DNA of 64,000 nt from Kudoa neothunni (taxonomy: Eukaryota > Cnidaria): positions 10,416,001 through 10,480,000 of the forward strand of contig OZ199840.1 in the NCBI GenBank assembly GCA_964304625.1. The letters run 5' to 3'. A program made the position numbers and the translations under genes. Positions 1-12,027 of this stretch are shown piece by piece; the first letter of the stretch is position 1; each line of letters starts with the position of its first letter. The notes beneath the pieces are model-generated. The model was given only the letters and a program-made list of their open reading frames with translations. It was not told the origin of the DNA and did no database searches.

Positions 1-197
1 GATCGTTGAAGGTAAGCCATTTTTTATGATCGTTGGAGGTAAGTCATTTTTTATGATCGTTGGAGGTAAGTCATTTTTTATGATCGTTGGAGGTAAGTCA
101 TTTTTTATGATCGTTGGAGGTAAGTCATTTTTTATGATCGTTGGAGGTAAGTCATTTTTTATGATCGTTGGAGGTAAGTCATTTTTTATGATCGTTA
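1..197. repeat. 27-bp tandem satellite, about 7 copies
   Basis: Near-perfect direct repeats of a 27-bp unit run from the window edge to about 197, so the array probably continues outside the window. The unit length is a multiple of three and gives an open frame of nine-residue repeats (MIVGGKSFF) on the + strand. I regard this as a property of the repeat and not a gene. Each unit contains GGAGGTAAGT, which fits the 5' splice-site consensus, followed by a T-run. Confidence 0.9.
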
Positions 198-1581
198 GAG
201 GGTTAATAAAGGGATAATTTAACTCAAAAGTCTGTTTATGTGTATTTAGTTAAAAGAGTTTTATAAAACATCTTTATGTTATAGAGTAGTTCAGGATTAT
301 ATTAAAAATCCCCGCCCTTTTCTTATTTTACAAATACAGTAGGTGACCGTTAATTCGTAATTTTCCCCCGGTCCCGAGGGGATTGCGAATAAGTGGTCAC
401 CGACTGTATATCTGGTGTTGCATCCAATGTCGGATGTTTGATAATCAAACGAAAATTATTTGGCAATTAAGGGGTTTTTATTGAGAATAAAAACCAAACT
501 TTCCTGGTCACGAATTGAACTATCAAAGTGATTTGTACCAAACAGTTCTTACGTTTGTTGGAATGTCATGTCAACAAAATCATAAAAATATAATCCAATA
601 AATGGTTATTGGTTTTGTCGTTAATAGGAGTAGAAATCAGCGCGTCATATCGAAGTTCAAATCTTGAAGTCGCACGACCTCAAAATATTCAACCCAATAT
701 CCGGATACATTGGCCATCTTCCAAGCTCCTACATGTCTGAGTACCGAACAAAAGGGCTAAAGTACGGTTTAAGAGCAAGATTGACGGTTCTCACCTAACT
801 CGCGGGAGGTGGAGCCGGGAATGAGTCACTCAAACTCAACTGTTGATCCTCTACTTTTTGACAACGTTTTTGCGCAAAAAATTAACCACAAAAAAAAATT
901 GTCTTCTTACAAAGTATAAATCTGATTCTCAAATATCGAATATGCAAAATGTCTAAAATCGAGATTTCGTTTAAAAATCCACTGAATTTTGGTAAAATTT
1001 ACACCCCATTATTCATCGGAATGTAGTCGATTTTTAATAGATGGCTACTACTTCAAAATAAGAGTATATCTTTGCAGAGGAACGTTCTTTAATGCTTTGC
1101 ACATGGCATTTATTTTTGCTTATGTATTTCGATGTTTATTATATTCACAAGTCACATGACTTCTTAATAAAACAAGTGAAAATTTTTCAACATAAAAAAT
1201 TGTTAACCGGGGGAATTAAACTAGAGAAATATATTTATAATATTTTAATATACATAGAGATTAAAATAGGAGGTGTTAGAGTCATTGTAAAAATTAACGA
1301 ATCCAATATTTGTGTCAGAAAACACCACCGAAGAAGAATATTTGTTAATAAAATATTTTGATCGTTAATGGTGTCTACGGAAGTAAATATGTCTTCCATT
1401 TATTAAACAAAGTTAAAATTCAATAAACCTTAGAAAGAATGTTCACTTATACATCTAAAAATTGATAAACCTAGAATGATAAATGTTAGGTCATAACATT
1501 CTTGAGTCATTAGAAGATTTGACATTCTCGCCAATAAAATTGGAGCAATTAGGGGACGCTATACAAAGAAAATTTGGTATG
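198..1581. other. Intergenic stretch with a small foldback and a GC-richer island
   Basis: No convincing gene. It holds a 70-bp foldback (335-408), a perfect 10-bp-stem hairpin with a 3-base loop (473-495), and a GC-richer stretch at about 640-840 that stands out from its AT-rich surroundings and has no identified function. An 89-codon open frame at 1092-1361 has low-complexity AT-driven composition and is not called. Confidence 0.6.
335..408. mobile_element. Minimal foldback MITE, pogo/Tigger-like ends
   Basis: The two arms begin CAGTAGGTGACC and (reverse complement of the right end) CAGTCGGTGACC, flanked on both sides by TA. That is the target-site duplication of the Tc1/mariner/pogo superfamily. 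Only about 70 bp remain, so this is probably an internally deleted, non-autonomous derivative. The arms resemble those of the elements at 1582-2255 and 26992-30519. Confidence 0.6.
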
Positions 1582-2255
1582 CAGTAAGTAACCGATATTA
1601 CATTACGCATTTTCATCGATACGATGTATTTAAAGTTTATATTAGGTGAAACGTTTCTACTATTTTTGTGATAATAAAAGAGTAAAAGACTTTAAAATAT
1701 TTTTGAATCGAACAAGGAAATTACCAATCTGTTATATCAAATGATTAACGGATACTACGCATTTTTTCGGCCCAACCACGTAGATTAAATTGTTTTTTAT
1801 TGGAAACGAGAGAAAAATTTAAATTCTGACGAACGAATGTTTGAACGCATAGAAAAAGACCTTTAGATATTTATCAAAAAAGACTGTTTCCATGTAAATG
1901 AAAATAGAATAAAATTTAATTTCTAAAGAATGTTATAGATTCACATGGATAAAGATTTAAAAAAAATATAAAAAAATTTCATATTGCATCAAAAATTAAA
2001 TAGGAAATAAAATAGGATTTATAATTAATTAGAACTGACCATTCATTAAATTTTACCCCAATGTAAAAGGATCTAAATATTTTATAAATAAATATGATTA
2101 AAACAAAAATTAAGAATTATTTTTCAATTAAAAAATCTTAATAATGTATTTTTAGTTATTATATCTAAATAAAAGATGTAATACTCACGTTGAAAAAGAA
2201 TGAAAATAAAATAACCGCACAAGAATTTTTAGTGCGTATTATCGGTTACCTACTG
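1582..2255. mobile_element. MITE with pogo-like terminal inverted repeats
   Basis: The left end reads CAGTAAGTAACCGATATTAC and the right end, reverse complemented, CAGTAGGTAACCGATAATAC. There is a TA on the right side and T/TA-like sequence on the left. The 674-bp interior is AT-rich and has no transposase frame, so the element looks non-autonomous. Family assignment rests on the ends and the TA flank only. Confidence 0.65.
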
Positions 2256-3640
2256 TATCACCAAAAAAGTGTCTAAGTTGATTGGATTTTACTTCGAAGA
2301 TTGCCTATGTGATAAAAAATCAAAAAGAAAGCTTTTTTCTGCATTAAAAAAATATTAACGATATTCATCGATATTCATCAATATTCATAAATATTCATAA
2401 ATATTAATCAATGTTGTTTTACATATAATTCAACGTAAGTTGTCCTTTGCCGAATTTAAACGATTACGCACGACCCACATCAAAACCTCACTTTGGCCCT
2501 AAGAATAAACATCACCTAATCATCTTTTCCGAGTTACATCGAGTTAAGCAATAACGAAATTATTATTTGGCACTATATGCATTCATCGAAGTACACAAAT
2601 CATAAATTTCACTCAAAAATCTACTTCAAGCGGATACAATAAAAAACAGATAATTTCGCGAATATACACGTTCCATGTATAATACTTTGTGAATATTGAG
2701 TAAAATTCAAAGAGATTACGCTAAAAATACAACCATTTAATAACACTGCAGCATGGATAGACCCGATGTTTATTAAATCCGGTTCAACTCTATGGGTGAA
2801 GTCACAAGTCCTATGGGACTAATCAATTAGTTTATTTATTAATCCACTGCTTTTTTCTCATTGGTCCTTGTGAAATTAATTCTTATTATTTCATCGATTA
2901 ATGATACCGTTTTAATAAAGGATAATAATTAAACAAATTTGTGTCATCTAACGCATTCTGCATGGTGGCTATCCCTTTCTAGGGATCAAGGAGATAAATT
3001 AGTTAACTCATAACGTTTTGAAAAAATAAACGTTCTCAATAATAAAAACAATAATAAAAGTCAATCCAAGGAGACTTAATTGAATTTTTCATAACGAGTT
3101 GATTATTGATTTATAGCACCAGAAGAAAATAGCAAGGGAGAACAGCCAATATTAAGATCATTAGATTAGGTCATTACCAAGATTTTTAATACTTTCAATA
3201 CCACTGAATAGATTATTAAATCAAGATAACGATAACAGGCTGCCCAAATGAATTAAAATCGATTCTGACAGATTTTGGCAACGCAAATATCCTAAAACAA
3301 TAATCTGTAAATCAAACCCTACTATTAATAATAATAATAATATCAATAATAATATATATCGATAATAATATATATCGATAGTAATAAATATCGATAGTAA
3401 TAAATATCGATAGTAATACATATCGATAGTAATAGATATCGATATTAACGTCGAGTTGGAGCTAACACGAAAACAAACTAACCCATTCGAAATCAGGCTC
3501 GCTACATTCTAATCCTATTGAACTAACAGAATTACGCGCTGCGCTGGCAACCCATAGATCAGATCACGCTAAACAGGAAGTGAAAAAGATTTGGTATACT
3601 AACTGGCACGTGATCGAATAAAAAATAGATTAAACGCTCG
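2256..3640. other. Intergenic stretch with short AT-rich tandem repeats
   Basis: No gene seen. It contains degenerate 12-bp repeats of an ATATTCATAA type (about 2355-2412) and a degenerate 16-18-bp array with repeated TATCGATAGTAATA units (about 3325-3445). The 66-codon minus-strand frame over the latter is a repeat artefact. The last 200 bp are the probable 5' region of the acyltransferase gene; I see no clear promoter motif. Confidence 0.55.
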
Positions 3641-3647
3641 CCCTTTA

Positions 3648-5119
3648 ATGACAAATCGACAAGCATCACCCACAACGATCAACATGGGTGAGCCCCCTCA
3701 GCTTGGGTTTCATCCAGTCAATGTACTCGCTCTGATCTATTTATGGGTGTTATCGATTGCAGGTGGGATTTTTTTAATGCTACCCTTATACATTGTACTG
3801 ATGCCGTTTTCTGCTGCATTGTGCAATAGAATAATGGGTCTATTAACGATGGTATGGTTCAACACATGCAACGTAAAATCAACTTCATACATGCCTATTT
3901 ATTTGTTGATATTAAATATTTAGGTTATAATGAGTATATTATAAATCAATAAGAAATGAATTAATTTCGATGGCTTTAGAATATGTGGTACGAGTGAAAG
4001 TGTTTATCTACAGCGAGAATCGCACAACCGAAGAAAACGAACCCTGTTTGATCATAATGAATCATGTGGGGAACTTGGATTGGTTACATTTCTACAGGGT
4101 TATAACAGAATTGTTCAAGCCACCCAACTATCGAATAGTCTTAAAAAAACCACTGTCAAATATACCAGGAGCAGGTTAGTAGTGTTGTTGTTTGATTACT
4201 TTCTAATTAATTAACAATTGCTAATGAATTGTTTTAATATAATATTTCACATTTAACATTTGATCGTTGACAAAACTGGCATATTTAATAATAATAGGAT
4301 CTGCCATGGAATTCACAAATTTTCTATTTATCACAAGAAAAATGGAACAAGATTGCCGTCACATCGATCAATACATCCACTATCACAAGAAAAACAATCT
4401 ACCAATACAATTGTTATTATTCTGCGAAGGTACCTTTATGAATCCAGTCGTCAAAATAAAAAGTGACAAATATGCCACCAAACACGGACTTCCCAAATAT
4501 GAACATGTGCTGCATCCGCGTACCACAGGTTTCAAGCATATTTTAAGTCAAGCCACATCATCCGACTCAAATAACAACAACAACAACAACAACAACGAAT
4601 CGCACACCAATCTTGACGATACCCTCTTCAAGCGTGTATACGACATCACAATCGGATACAAGGGGTTTCCTTCGTCGATTGAGTACGGTTGTGATTTTGT
4701 TGGTCCAATTAATTTAATCGTAAATCAATTTCTCAAGTGTGGAATCGTTGAAGGGTAATTTTGGCAATGAGTTTCATTTTTTGGTTGAAAAATTCGATAT
4801 AAATCAACTTCCAATACACAACGACCAATTGTTAGATCAGTGGCTGACTGGCCGTTGGAGGGTCAAGGAAGACTCATTGCAATATTTCCATCAACATGGG
4901 CATTTTTGCGAACAAACCCACACTCGAAACTTCGTCAAATTTTCGGATGAGTTTCGAGTTATATATGTTTTTCATATGGCGATTTTAACAATCTCAACAG
5001 TGTTCGCTTTTTATATGTCACTAACCAACCCGTACGTCGGTGTCTACACAATAGTTGCCATAATCACGTTGGGTGTGTTTCATGTATTTAATGTACAATT
5101 TAGTTTGTACAATAGATAG
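3648..5119 (+). CDS. Lysocardiolipin acyltransferase-like (AGPAT/LCLAT1 family) enzyme
   Basis: Membrane-bound lysophospholipid acyltransferase, probably ER or mitochondria-associated membrane. Exon 1 (from 3648) encodes a hydrophobic segment; a second in-frame ATG lies at 3684. Exon 2 (to 4174) has acyltransferase motif I NHVGNLDW (HX4D). Exon 3 (4298-4682) has FCEGT (motif III, usually FPEGT) and YEHVLHPRTTGF, which is characteristic of the LCLAT1/AGPAT3-5 branch. Exon 4 (4738-5119) encodes the C-terminal part with two hydrophobic stretches. The 123-bp (4175-4297) and 55-bp (4683-4737) introns fit GT..AG and keep frame. The exon 1/2 junction (near 3873-3980) does not fit in phase with the sites I tried, so that boundary is unresolved. 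Nine asparagines in exon 3 come from an AAC run. Total is about 395 residues, close to family length. The family is clear; the LCLAT1 subfamily is likely. Confidence 0.85.
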
Positions 5120-5200
5120 GATATAATAGTAGAATTGGGATCGATTTTTCACATTTTATTGGCCATATGTTACATTTGTTGTTATTTTTTGTTCGCAAAC

Positions 5201-6535
5201 TCAGTCCCAATACGGTTCGTCATCCTCCATGGATGATGTATTACCACCTGCTGTTGCTGCCGCTGCTGCTGCTGATGTAATTGCAGCGGAATCAAAAGGA
5301 GAACAGTTGAATGACGAAGAGGAGGATGAAAACTCTTCTTCATCACCAACATATGAGTTAGCATCCAAACTTATTACTATAGGAGTAGGTTTCTTCCGGA
5401 AAATGAAACATGATTTGTTGGGATCATTGTTGGCATTATTGTTGTGAGGATTGATTTGTGAATGAGTGTGAAATCGAATAAAATCAATAAATAATTGGAA
5501 ATATGGAAACACATCTTTTAAAGATGGATAGTTTATGTGGTAGAATTGAGAGCAATTGAGACGATTAGAATCTCCATTACACAACTCACACACATTAGTC
5601 TCATTGGGATTGTTGAATAACAGTTGTTCGATAAGGTCGATTTTTAATTTTAACTCCGAATTCGATTGTTCATCACTCGTGTAAAAATATTCCCAACTCA
5701 GAAGTTCATAGTTGAACAATTGAGATTGATCGCAATCCAAAAAATTGATTTGTCGGTGGCCACAGTTGTAGTTATTGTTGTCGTTCGAGGTATCGGCAGA
5801 AGAGTTACGAGTAAAAACAGCAATCTGAGTGCAAAATCCAACGTTAATAAAACGCTTGTTTGTAGCACAACCAACACCACTAACCTTGTAGGTGTAGTCG
5901 TATTTGGAAACAACCGAGTCACAGTAATGTCTAAACTGTGGCCTAGTCCATTCGAATTTGTGGTCGTAATGACGAAATTTCATGTTACGTCCATTTTTGA
6001 AAACAACATTGAATTCTACGTTTGGGGTGGTCAGCACAACAATCCCAGGTCTAAACAAACATCGATTCAAGCTCATATTCAAACAGAATTAAAAAATGCT
6101 TCGATTTAAACTTCGGTTTTCTTACCTAATTTGTCCGAAAATTGTGTTGGTAAAATTGGGAATCTGCTCAGGATGCAAATGCTCAATCACTTCTATTGCA
6201 CTCAACAAATCGCAATTCTCACCAACTCGATAATCAAACATTTCAACACTCCCGTGATAGATTTTAGTTTCCAATTTCTTAGGCCGAGGAAACAATCCAT
6301 CGCAAACTAATGGTTTGGTTTTTTGGAGATTGAACTCAAGTGTCGGCTTATCAATATCAATCCCATCCAATTGAACCACATTTGGACACAAAAATTTAAC
6401 TTTCTCAATAAAACTACATTCACTACAACCAACATCTGTAATCACTCTACTTCCGCTACTGTTAATCAGATCAATAACAAAATTGTAGCGTTGTTGGTTG
6501 AGTGAGGGATTGAAAATCCGATCACCTTCATCCAT
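5201..6535 (-). CDS. HENMT1: HEN1-type small-RNA 3'-terminal 2'-O-methyltransferase
   Basis: Methylates the 3'-terminal ribose of small RNAs; in animals the substrate is mainly piRNAs. Two exons: 6535-6126 and 6050-5201. The 75-bp GT..AG intron (6051-6125) splices in phase and joins FGQIR to PGIVVLTTPN. Exon 1 has the SAM-binding region (VGCSECSFIEKV) and the Mg2+-binding motif E-V-I-E-H (in AIEVIEHLHPEQ). Exon 2 has DHKFEWTRPQF, which carries the further metal-binding histidine of the family, then GVGC and NVGFCTQIAVF. The long C-terminal extension is low complexity (Ser, Asn and Ala runs) and not conserved. The start is the Met at 6535, just before the conserved FNPSLNQQRYNFV. It is convergent with the acyltransferase gene, whose stop lies 80 bp away; TTTATT at about 5156 can serve as this gene's poly(A) signal on the minus strand. 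Confidence 0.93.
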
Positions 6536-6539
6536 GGCA

Positions 6540-9500
6540 CGTTTCGTCTGATGATTGAAGTTGTAGAGAATTCGAAAACGAAATCACGCGCCGATTAATC
6601 CTCTGTCGAGTATCTCCCATATGGTTTTTATGAGCTTGAGAATTTGTTTTGATTGCGAATTAAAGTTTAATTAGTAACGTATTCAACGAGATTATTCGAC
6701 TTATATGATTATAATTTTTTTTGAAAATTAATATTAAAAGATATTCCGAGCTATTCTTCGCGTATAATTTCTGAGCAACGGGATATTATTGATAGAGAAT
6801 CTGGCGAGTTATTTGTGCATGCTTAATTTAATCCTCTTACCAATTCAAGTAAGCATGCGGCTACATCGTTGTAAATTTGGTGGAGTTGGATTGGTCATTT
6901 TTTGTTTAATATTAGTCTTGGTGAAGATTATTCAAAACCAGTTTGTACAGCGTACAGCATACAGCATAAATTTATAAATTTCTAGGGACAAGATGAGAGG
7001 GGCACGTGACCTTAAAAATATATTTAAGGCCAATTCCCTTATTTATTAATTATCATGAGTGTTCAAATTATGTTGGCGGTGTATAATGACGAGTGTTGAT
7101 CTATAAACCGCGAATTTAACCTTCTAAAGTCGCTACAAAAACAATCTCCTGAGGTCAATTTGACCCCAGATTATTATTTGATAAACTAATTATAAAATTT
7201 CTTACCTATTCAATTTTCCGGTATTTTCGATTTCTATCCACTAGTTTTTCAGTAAAACAACGTGAAATATAACAATTAATCTTTTTTAATCTTTTACGTA
7301 ATTATTCGTAAGCCACTGTTTAATAGCTAGTTTATAGTTTAAAATAATAATTTGGGGTCTTTTTTGGGAAAAATATTTTTATTTCGATTAATTGTAAACC
7401 ATAATTTAATACATAACCAAAAATAGCAACTATTAAATTTTAATAATTCTCCTCTCCGTCCGACACTGTCGGTTACAGGTGCGAATTCTATCGTGTTACA
7501 ATGAATATTGAATATTCTGTTTTTTTTTCAATTAATCATTATTTTCGTGATTTAATGTTAGCAATTATAATTCAATTTCATTATTTAATAAAGATATGAA
7601 TTTTTTAAGGCATTAATCAATATAACTTAGCTTGTGTGAAAGAAGTGGTTTCGTCAATGTTTTTAGAGATGATACTTGTTTTCCTTAATTAATAATCCAT
7701 TAAAATTTCTATAAACATTATTAGATAAAGAAATTTTCCTCGTATGAATTGTAACTGTTATAAATTTAATTGTTTTTCAATAATACAATGCCAAACAAAT
7801 TTCACGAATGATATCGTATTAGCGGAAACATTATGATTATATATTTAGTTATTTTTGAAAAATGTAAAACCGTTCTCTCTAATACCACTCTTATGGAATA
7901 AATGTAAAAAACCAAAGTAGCCTCCATAAAAAAGGATGTTCCTTTTAAGTTATACTTTTCATGATTCATCTCAACTTAATCATCATCATCATCAACAAGA
8001 ATTAAATTATTTATTATTAGGGTATAGACAATTTTATTTTATTCGACTCGAACATGTCAACTCTAACGGCTAACCATGGGATTCGCGCTCTACCTTTCTA
8101 TTATTTTGTTGTAAAACTTGATATATTTTATGTATTTTCGTCAAAACAAACTAATTTTATTATGTTCGTCGATAGATGATATTTTTTAAAAAATGAAATT
8201 CTGACGAATAGGCGCAAAATATAACATGCCAACAACAGAATTTATAAACAGATAAATATGAAGATGGGCGCGTGTAGCCCAAGATTATTTAACCGTGACC
8301 CAGTAAACATTTTAAGTGTTTACTAAAATTAAAAGTTATCTTTTAAACTATATTCATATCCAGCATTATATATGATAATTTAAATCGTATGCTTTATAAT
8401 AATTATTTTGACTCCGTTAATCTAAAAATATTATTTATCGTCCAAGTAGTCATTTTGAATATGATTAGACAACATCATTAAAAGATAAACGAGCCATAAA
8501 AGAAAGATACTTGTCATAGTTTTATAAATAGTTGTTAAGTATTTATTCTAAAATACATCTTAAGCATTTCTGTCGATTTCTTATTGAATTTGATATCCCT
8601 GAATAATATAGTTACTTAGGAATCCCTGAGTACGTCACAATTGCCATCGTGCAAAAATAGATTCTATGTAATTTTGATATTATTTAATTTACCCCCTGTT
8701 GAGTGTTGAGTATCCCTGGTGTCGATCAATTTAGTGGGGAAATTTTGAACTTAAAAAAAATATACATATTTACGTGGTATTTTTAGTATATCCTGCATGC
8801 ACGTAGAATCAATCAAACCCGATTCTAATGATTATTAAATAATATTATATAAAAATTAATACAAATCATGCTTATTTCAATATCTTAAAATATTTAAAAA
8901 ACACAAGTAGAGGTGAAGAAATTGTAAATTAAGGATAGTATTGAACAATAAATAGTACCTAACAACGGAATATCTAAATAAAGACTTCGTTAGTGTATAA
9001 TTCGTTAACTATCTCCAAAAGATTTATAGATGGTGAAAATCTGATTTCATAATAAAATCATTTATAAGATAATTTTTAAACTATGCAATTTTTATAACAC
9101 AAATATATGTATATATATAATTGCCTAATAATACTTCTAAAAATATAATAATAAATAAACCAACATATTTAAAAAAAATAGGTTGCAGAGAAAACTAAGC
9201 TATTACATCTATAATCCTTCGCAAAGTTTACACAAAAATCTAATTTTTACTCCTTTTTTTATTTATCGAAAACGATTTGTTATATCAATACTTTTCAATA
9301 TAATATTTGTACACAGATTTTTTATAGAACATTTCAAATAAAATAAACATTTTAAATGTTTTATATTACCATATATATATATATATATATGTATATTTTG
9401 GATAAAAATTTTTCATTGAAATGGACATATAACCCCCTTACAGACATATAAAAAATCTATAAAAAATGTATAAACTAAACATCTCACTAGTAAACCCATA

Positions 9501-12020
9501 TATATGCATTAAAGGTTAAAATTGCATTTTTGAGAAATGAAAAATAAGATGTTTTTGTGAAATATGCGATCAGATTATTTTTTTTAATTAATCCATTTAA
9601 AATTGATTTATTTAAATAGGAAAAAAAATCTAATTAGTTATAATAAATAACTTTTGATTTACGAAGTAGGAAGAAGAAGAAGAGAGTACACAATGTTTAT
9701 AGTAGCACAATGGAGATTTCACAGGTATTCGACAGTGTTCGAGTGGAGAAATGTTAGAATTTAGAAGTTGTTATTTTGGACTTGATCTTCACACTCTTTA
9801 TTATTTTATTATAAAAAATACTAAACAAAAAATGTTCACAAGATGGTGATATTCAGTTATCACACTCTTCCCTTAAAAAATACCCCTGATTTTCAGCTGA
9901 TGATCTGATTAATTTTTCAGTTTGTGATAATTAATTTATTGACTTCTCTATATTCATATGAGTGGGGAAAAATTATCCGGAGTGAAAACTGTAATGCATC
10001 AAAATAATTACACATCGTCCGGTCCGGCGTGGGGTACCTCATCAAACATATTCTTTAATCAATTTTAAATTCTCCACAGTTCATATAATTCAAACTATCA
10101 CGAACATATATACTAATAGACGTTAAAATAGAAAAGTGTTTTAGCTGCTGTAACAAATAAAACGACTATACTTCAAATACAATTAAATGCAGTTACAAAA
10201 GTGTACAGCAGACCAATTCCCCATTTTTCAACCAAACAATGATTTAAACCATATGAACCAATAAATATGGTTGAAACACATATACATACATGCATACATA
10301 CATACATACATACATCATTATTAGCAAACATTGTTGCTCGCCCTTCGTATTTATCGGTATGATTGGATTAAGTCTTCCGCCAGGTTTGAATCCACTTATG
10401 CTTGCGTAATATAGCTAATTATGGACATTGAGTTGTTTTAAATGAAAGAATCCATAAAAAGTGAACGGAGGTCAAATAGACGACGATAATAATAGCAACA
10501 ATAATAGGCTGAACTTTAGTATAGTTCCCCTAATCTCTCAAATGTGGTGTTTCGTCCTCCGTCTTCAGAAGACGTATGTTTCTTTTGTCAAGAAAATTTT
10601 AACACTTTTTTCTAATAATTAGAAGGTCATTTCTGAGTACTTTTAAGTAAAATTAAACAAAACGGTAATTGTGGAGCGTGGGGCTCCCCATTTTTAGCGG
10701 TTTTAGCGGTTTTAGCGTTTTTACAATTTATTTTATCGGAAGTGATATCAAAAAATCTAATTTCTCTTCTCATCTGGAGCAAGTCAAAATGTTGTGCCCA
10801 ATCTTATACATGAAGATGACGTCGTAATAAACACAATAATCCTTATTATGCATTGGCGAATTAGGGGGTCTATAATTAATGAGATCCCAACGGATTTCTT
10901 AATCTTTAAAAGATTTATTAAATTAATTAAACCCAAGAAATCACCCCAACAAATGAAAAATATATACGAATGGTAGTGCTCGCAAGCCGTCAGATTAATA
11001 AAGTATTATCGAGTTCATTTTTGTAAATACCCAATCAGTTTTACTTAGATGAAAACGAAAACATGTCTTTTCGAGCTAGTAATATAGGAGTCATAATTAT
11101 TAAATGATGTTAAAGTATATATTAAATGCAAATTATCGATATATTATTCAAGAGATAATTAACTCTAGACTTTTACAAATGTATAATTTTTAGTTTTTAA
11201 AGATCCTCTTGCTTTGAATAAAACAAAAGATGTTTCTTTTGAGGTATGGAAAATATCCCACCCCGGGCAGGAATGACCAAAACATTAAGTCTCAAAGGGA
11301 CAATAAACAGCACAATGAAAATCACTTCGTATTTTTCTACAAAGATTAAAAAAATCAAAAATTACCCATAATAAAATTAAAATTGTAACACTGTGATGAG
11401 AATTTAAAATTATGATAATTTTTTATTCTGCAAAAGAATGGGTTAAGAATAGCTCAACATTGAATTGAGATCCACCCACGTAACTATTTTTAAATATTTA
11501 AAAAACATTTATTATGTTTAAGAGAATAAGAAGTGGGTGTCTGACATGAAATACTGCACAACTAAAGTATAGCGGTAAGGGTTTTTTCCACGAAATAAAA
11601 AATCAAATGTCAAATTTCACAACATAACACATCAATATTTTTAATTAACAACAATTTCATGATTTGCTTGACCTGTTATAAACATTTTTTTAATTTTATT
11701 GTAAAAAATTTAAAGGGACATATATCGAATAGATTTATAATTATTATTACACGCATGCGTATGTTCGTTTAATTATAAAACCTTCACCGTGGGTCCTACA
11801 CACAATCATTTCTCACAACACACTACACCGCGATGATAAACATATCGCAGTTTGTATGTTGACAATCACAAAGAATGAATTCAATTGGATTTTTTAGTGT
11901 AGGAATTTGAAGACAGTGCCAAAAGCGAGTTGGCTAAATTTAAAAATTGCACGACAATGTCACATAACAAATGTGATAATTGATTTTTATTAAAATAAAA
12001 TATCAAAATTAAAAAATCCT
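6540..12020. other. 5.5-kb gene-poor AT-rich region
   Basis: No gene is supportable. Contents: an (AT)n run at about 9370-9390, a (CATA)n run at about 10280-10315, a dispersed-repeat copy at about 8400-8760 that matches 57935-58330, and a GC-richer spot near 10010-10040. A 62-codon frame at 6789-6977 has one hydrophobic segment and a 60-codon frame lies at 10794-10976. Neither has splice or homology support. The 5' end of the mitochondrial IF2 gene may extend into the last few hundred bases. Confidence 0.6.
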
Positions 12021-12027
12021 ATTTTAG

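Noticed and set aside
1-190. CRISPR-like direct repeats
   Set aside because: The repeats are contiguous with no unique spacers, and the genome is clearly eukaryotic.
26-217. 63-codon frame of MIVGGKSFF repeats
   Set aside because: It results from a 27-bp satellite unit divisible by three; no start context, splice partners or homology beyond the array.
1092-1361. 89-codon frame rich in Ile, Lys and Tyr
   Set aside because: Composition is what AT-rich non-coding DNA gives; no motif, signal or splice context.
4720-4737. 18-bp micro-intron in the acyltransferase gene
   Set aside because: An 18-bp intron would not correct the frame, whereas the 55-bp GT..AG intron 4683-4737 does and gives a good family match.
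5666-6109. 147-codon + strand frame and the 5229-5447 frame
   Set aside because: Both are antisense to the HEN1 exon 2, which has clear homology and conserved motifs.
10330-10412. Possible tRNA (GGTTTGAATCC resembles a B box; ends partly pair)
   Set aside because: Length and arms do not fold as a cloverleaf and no A box is present.
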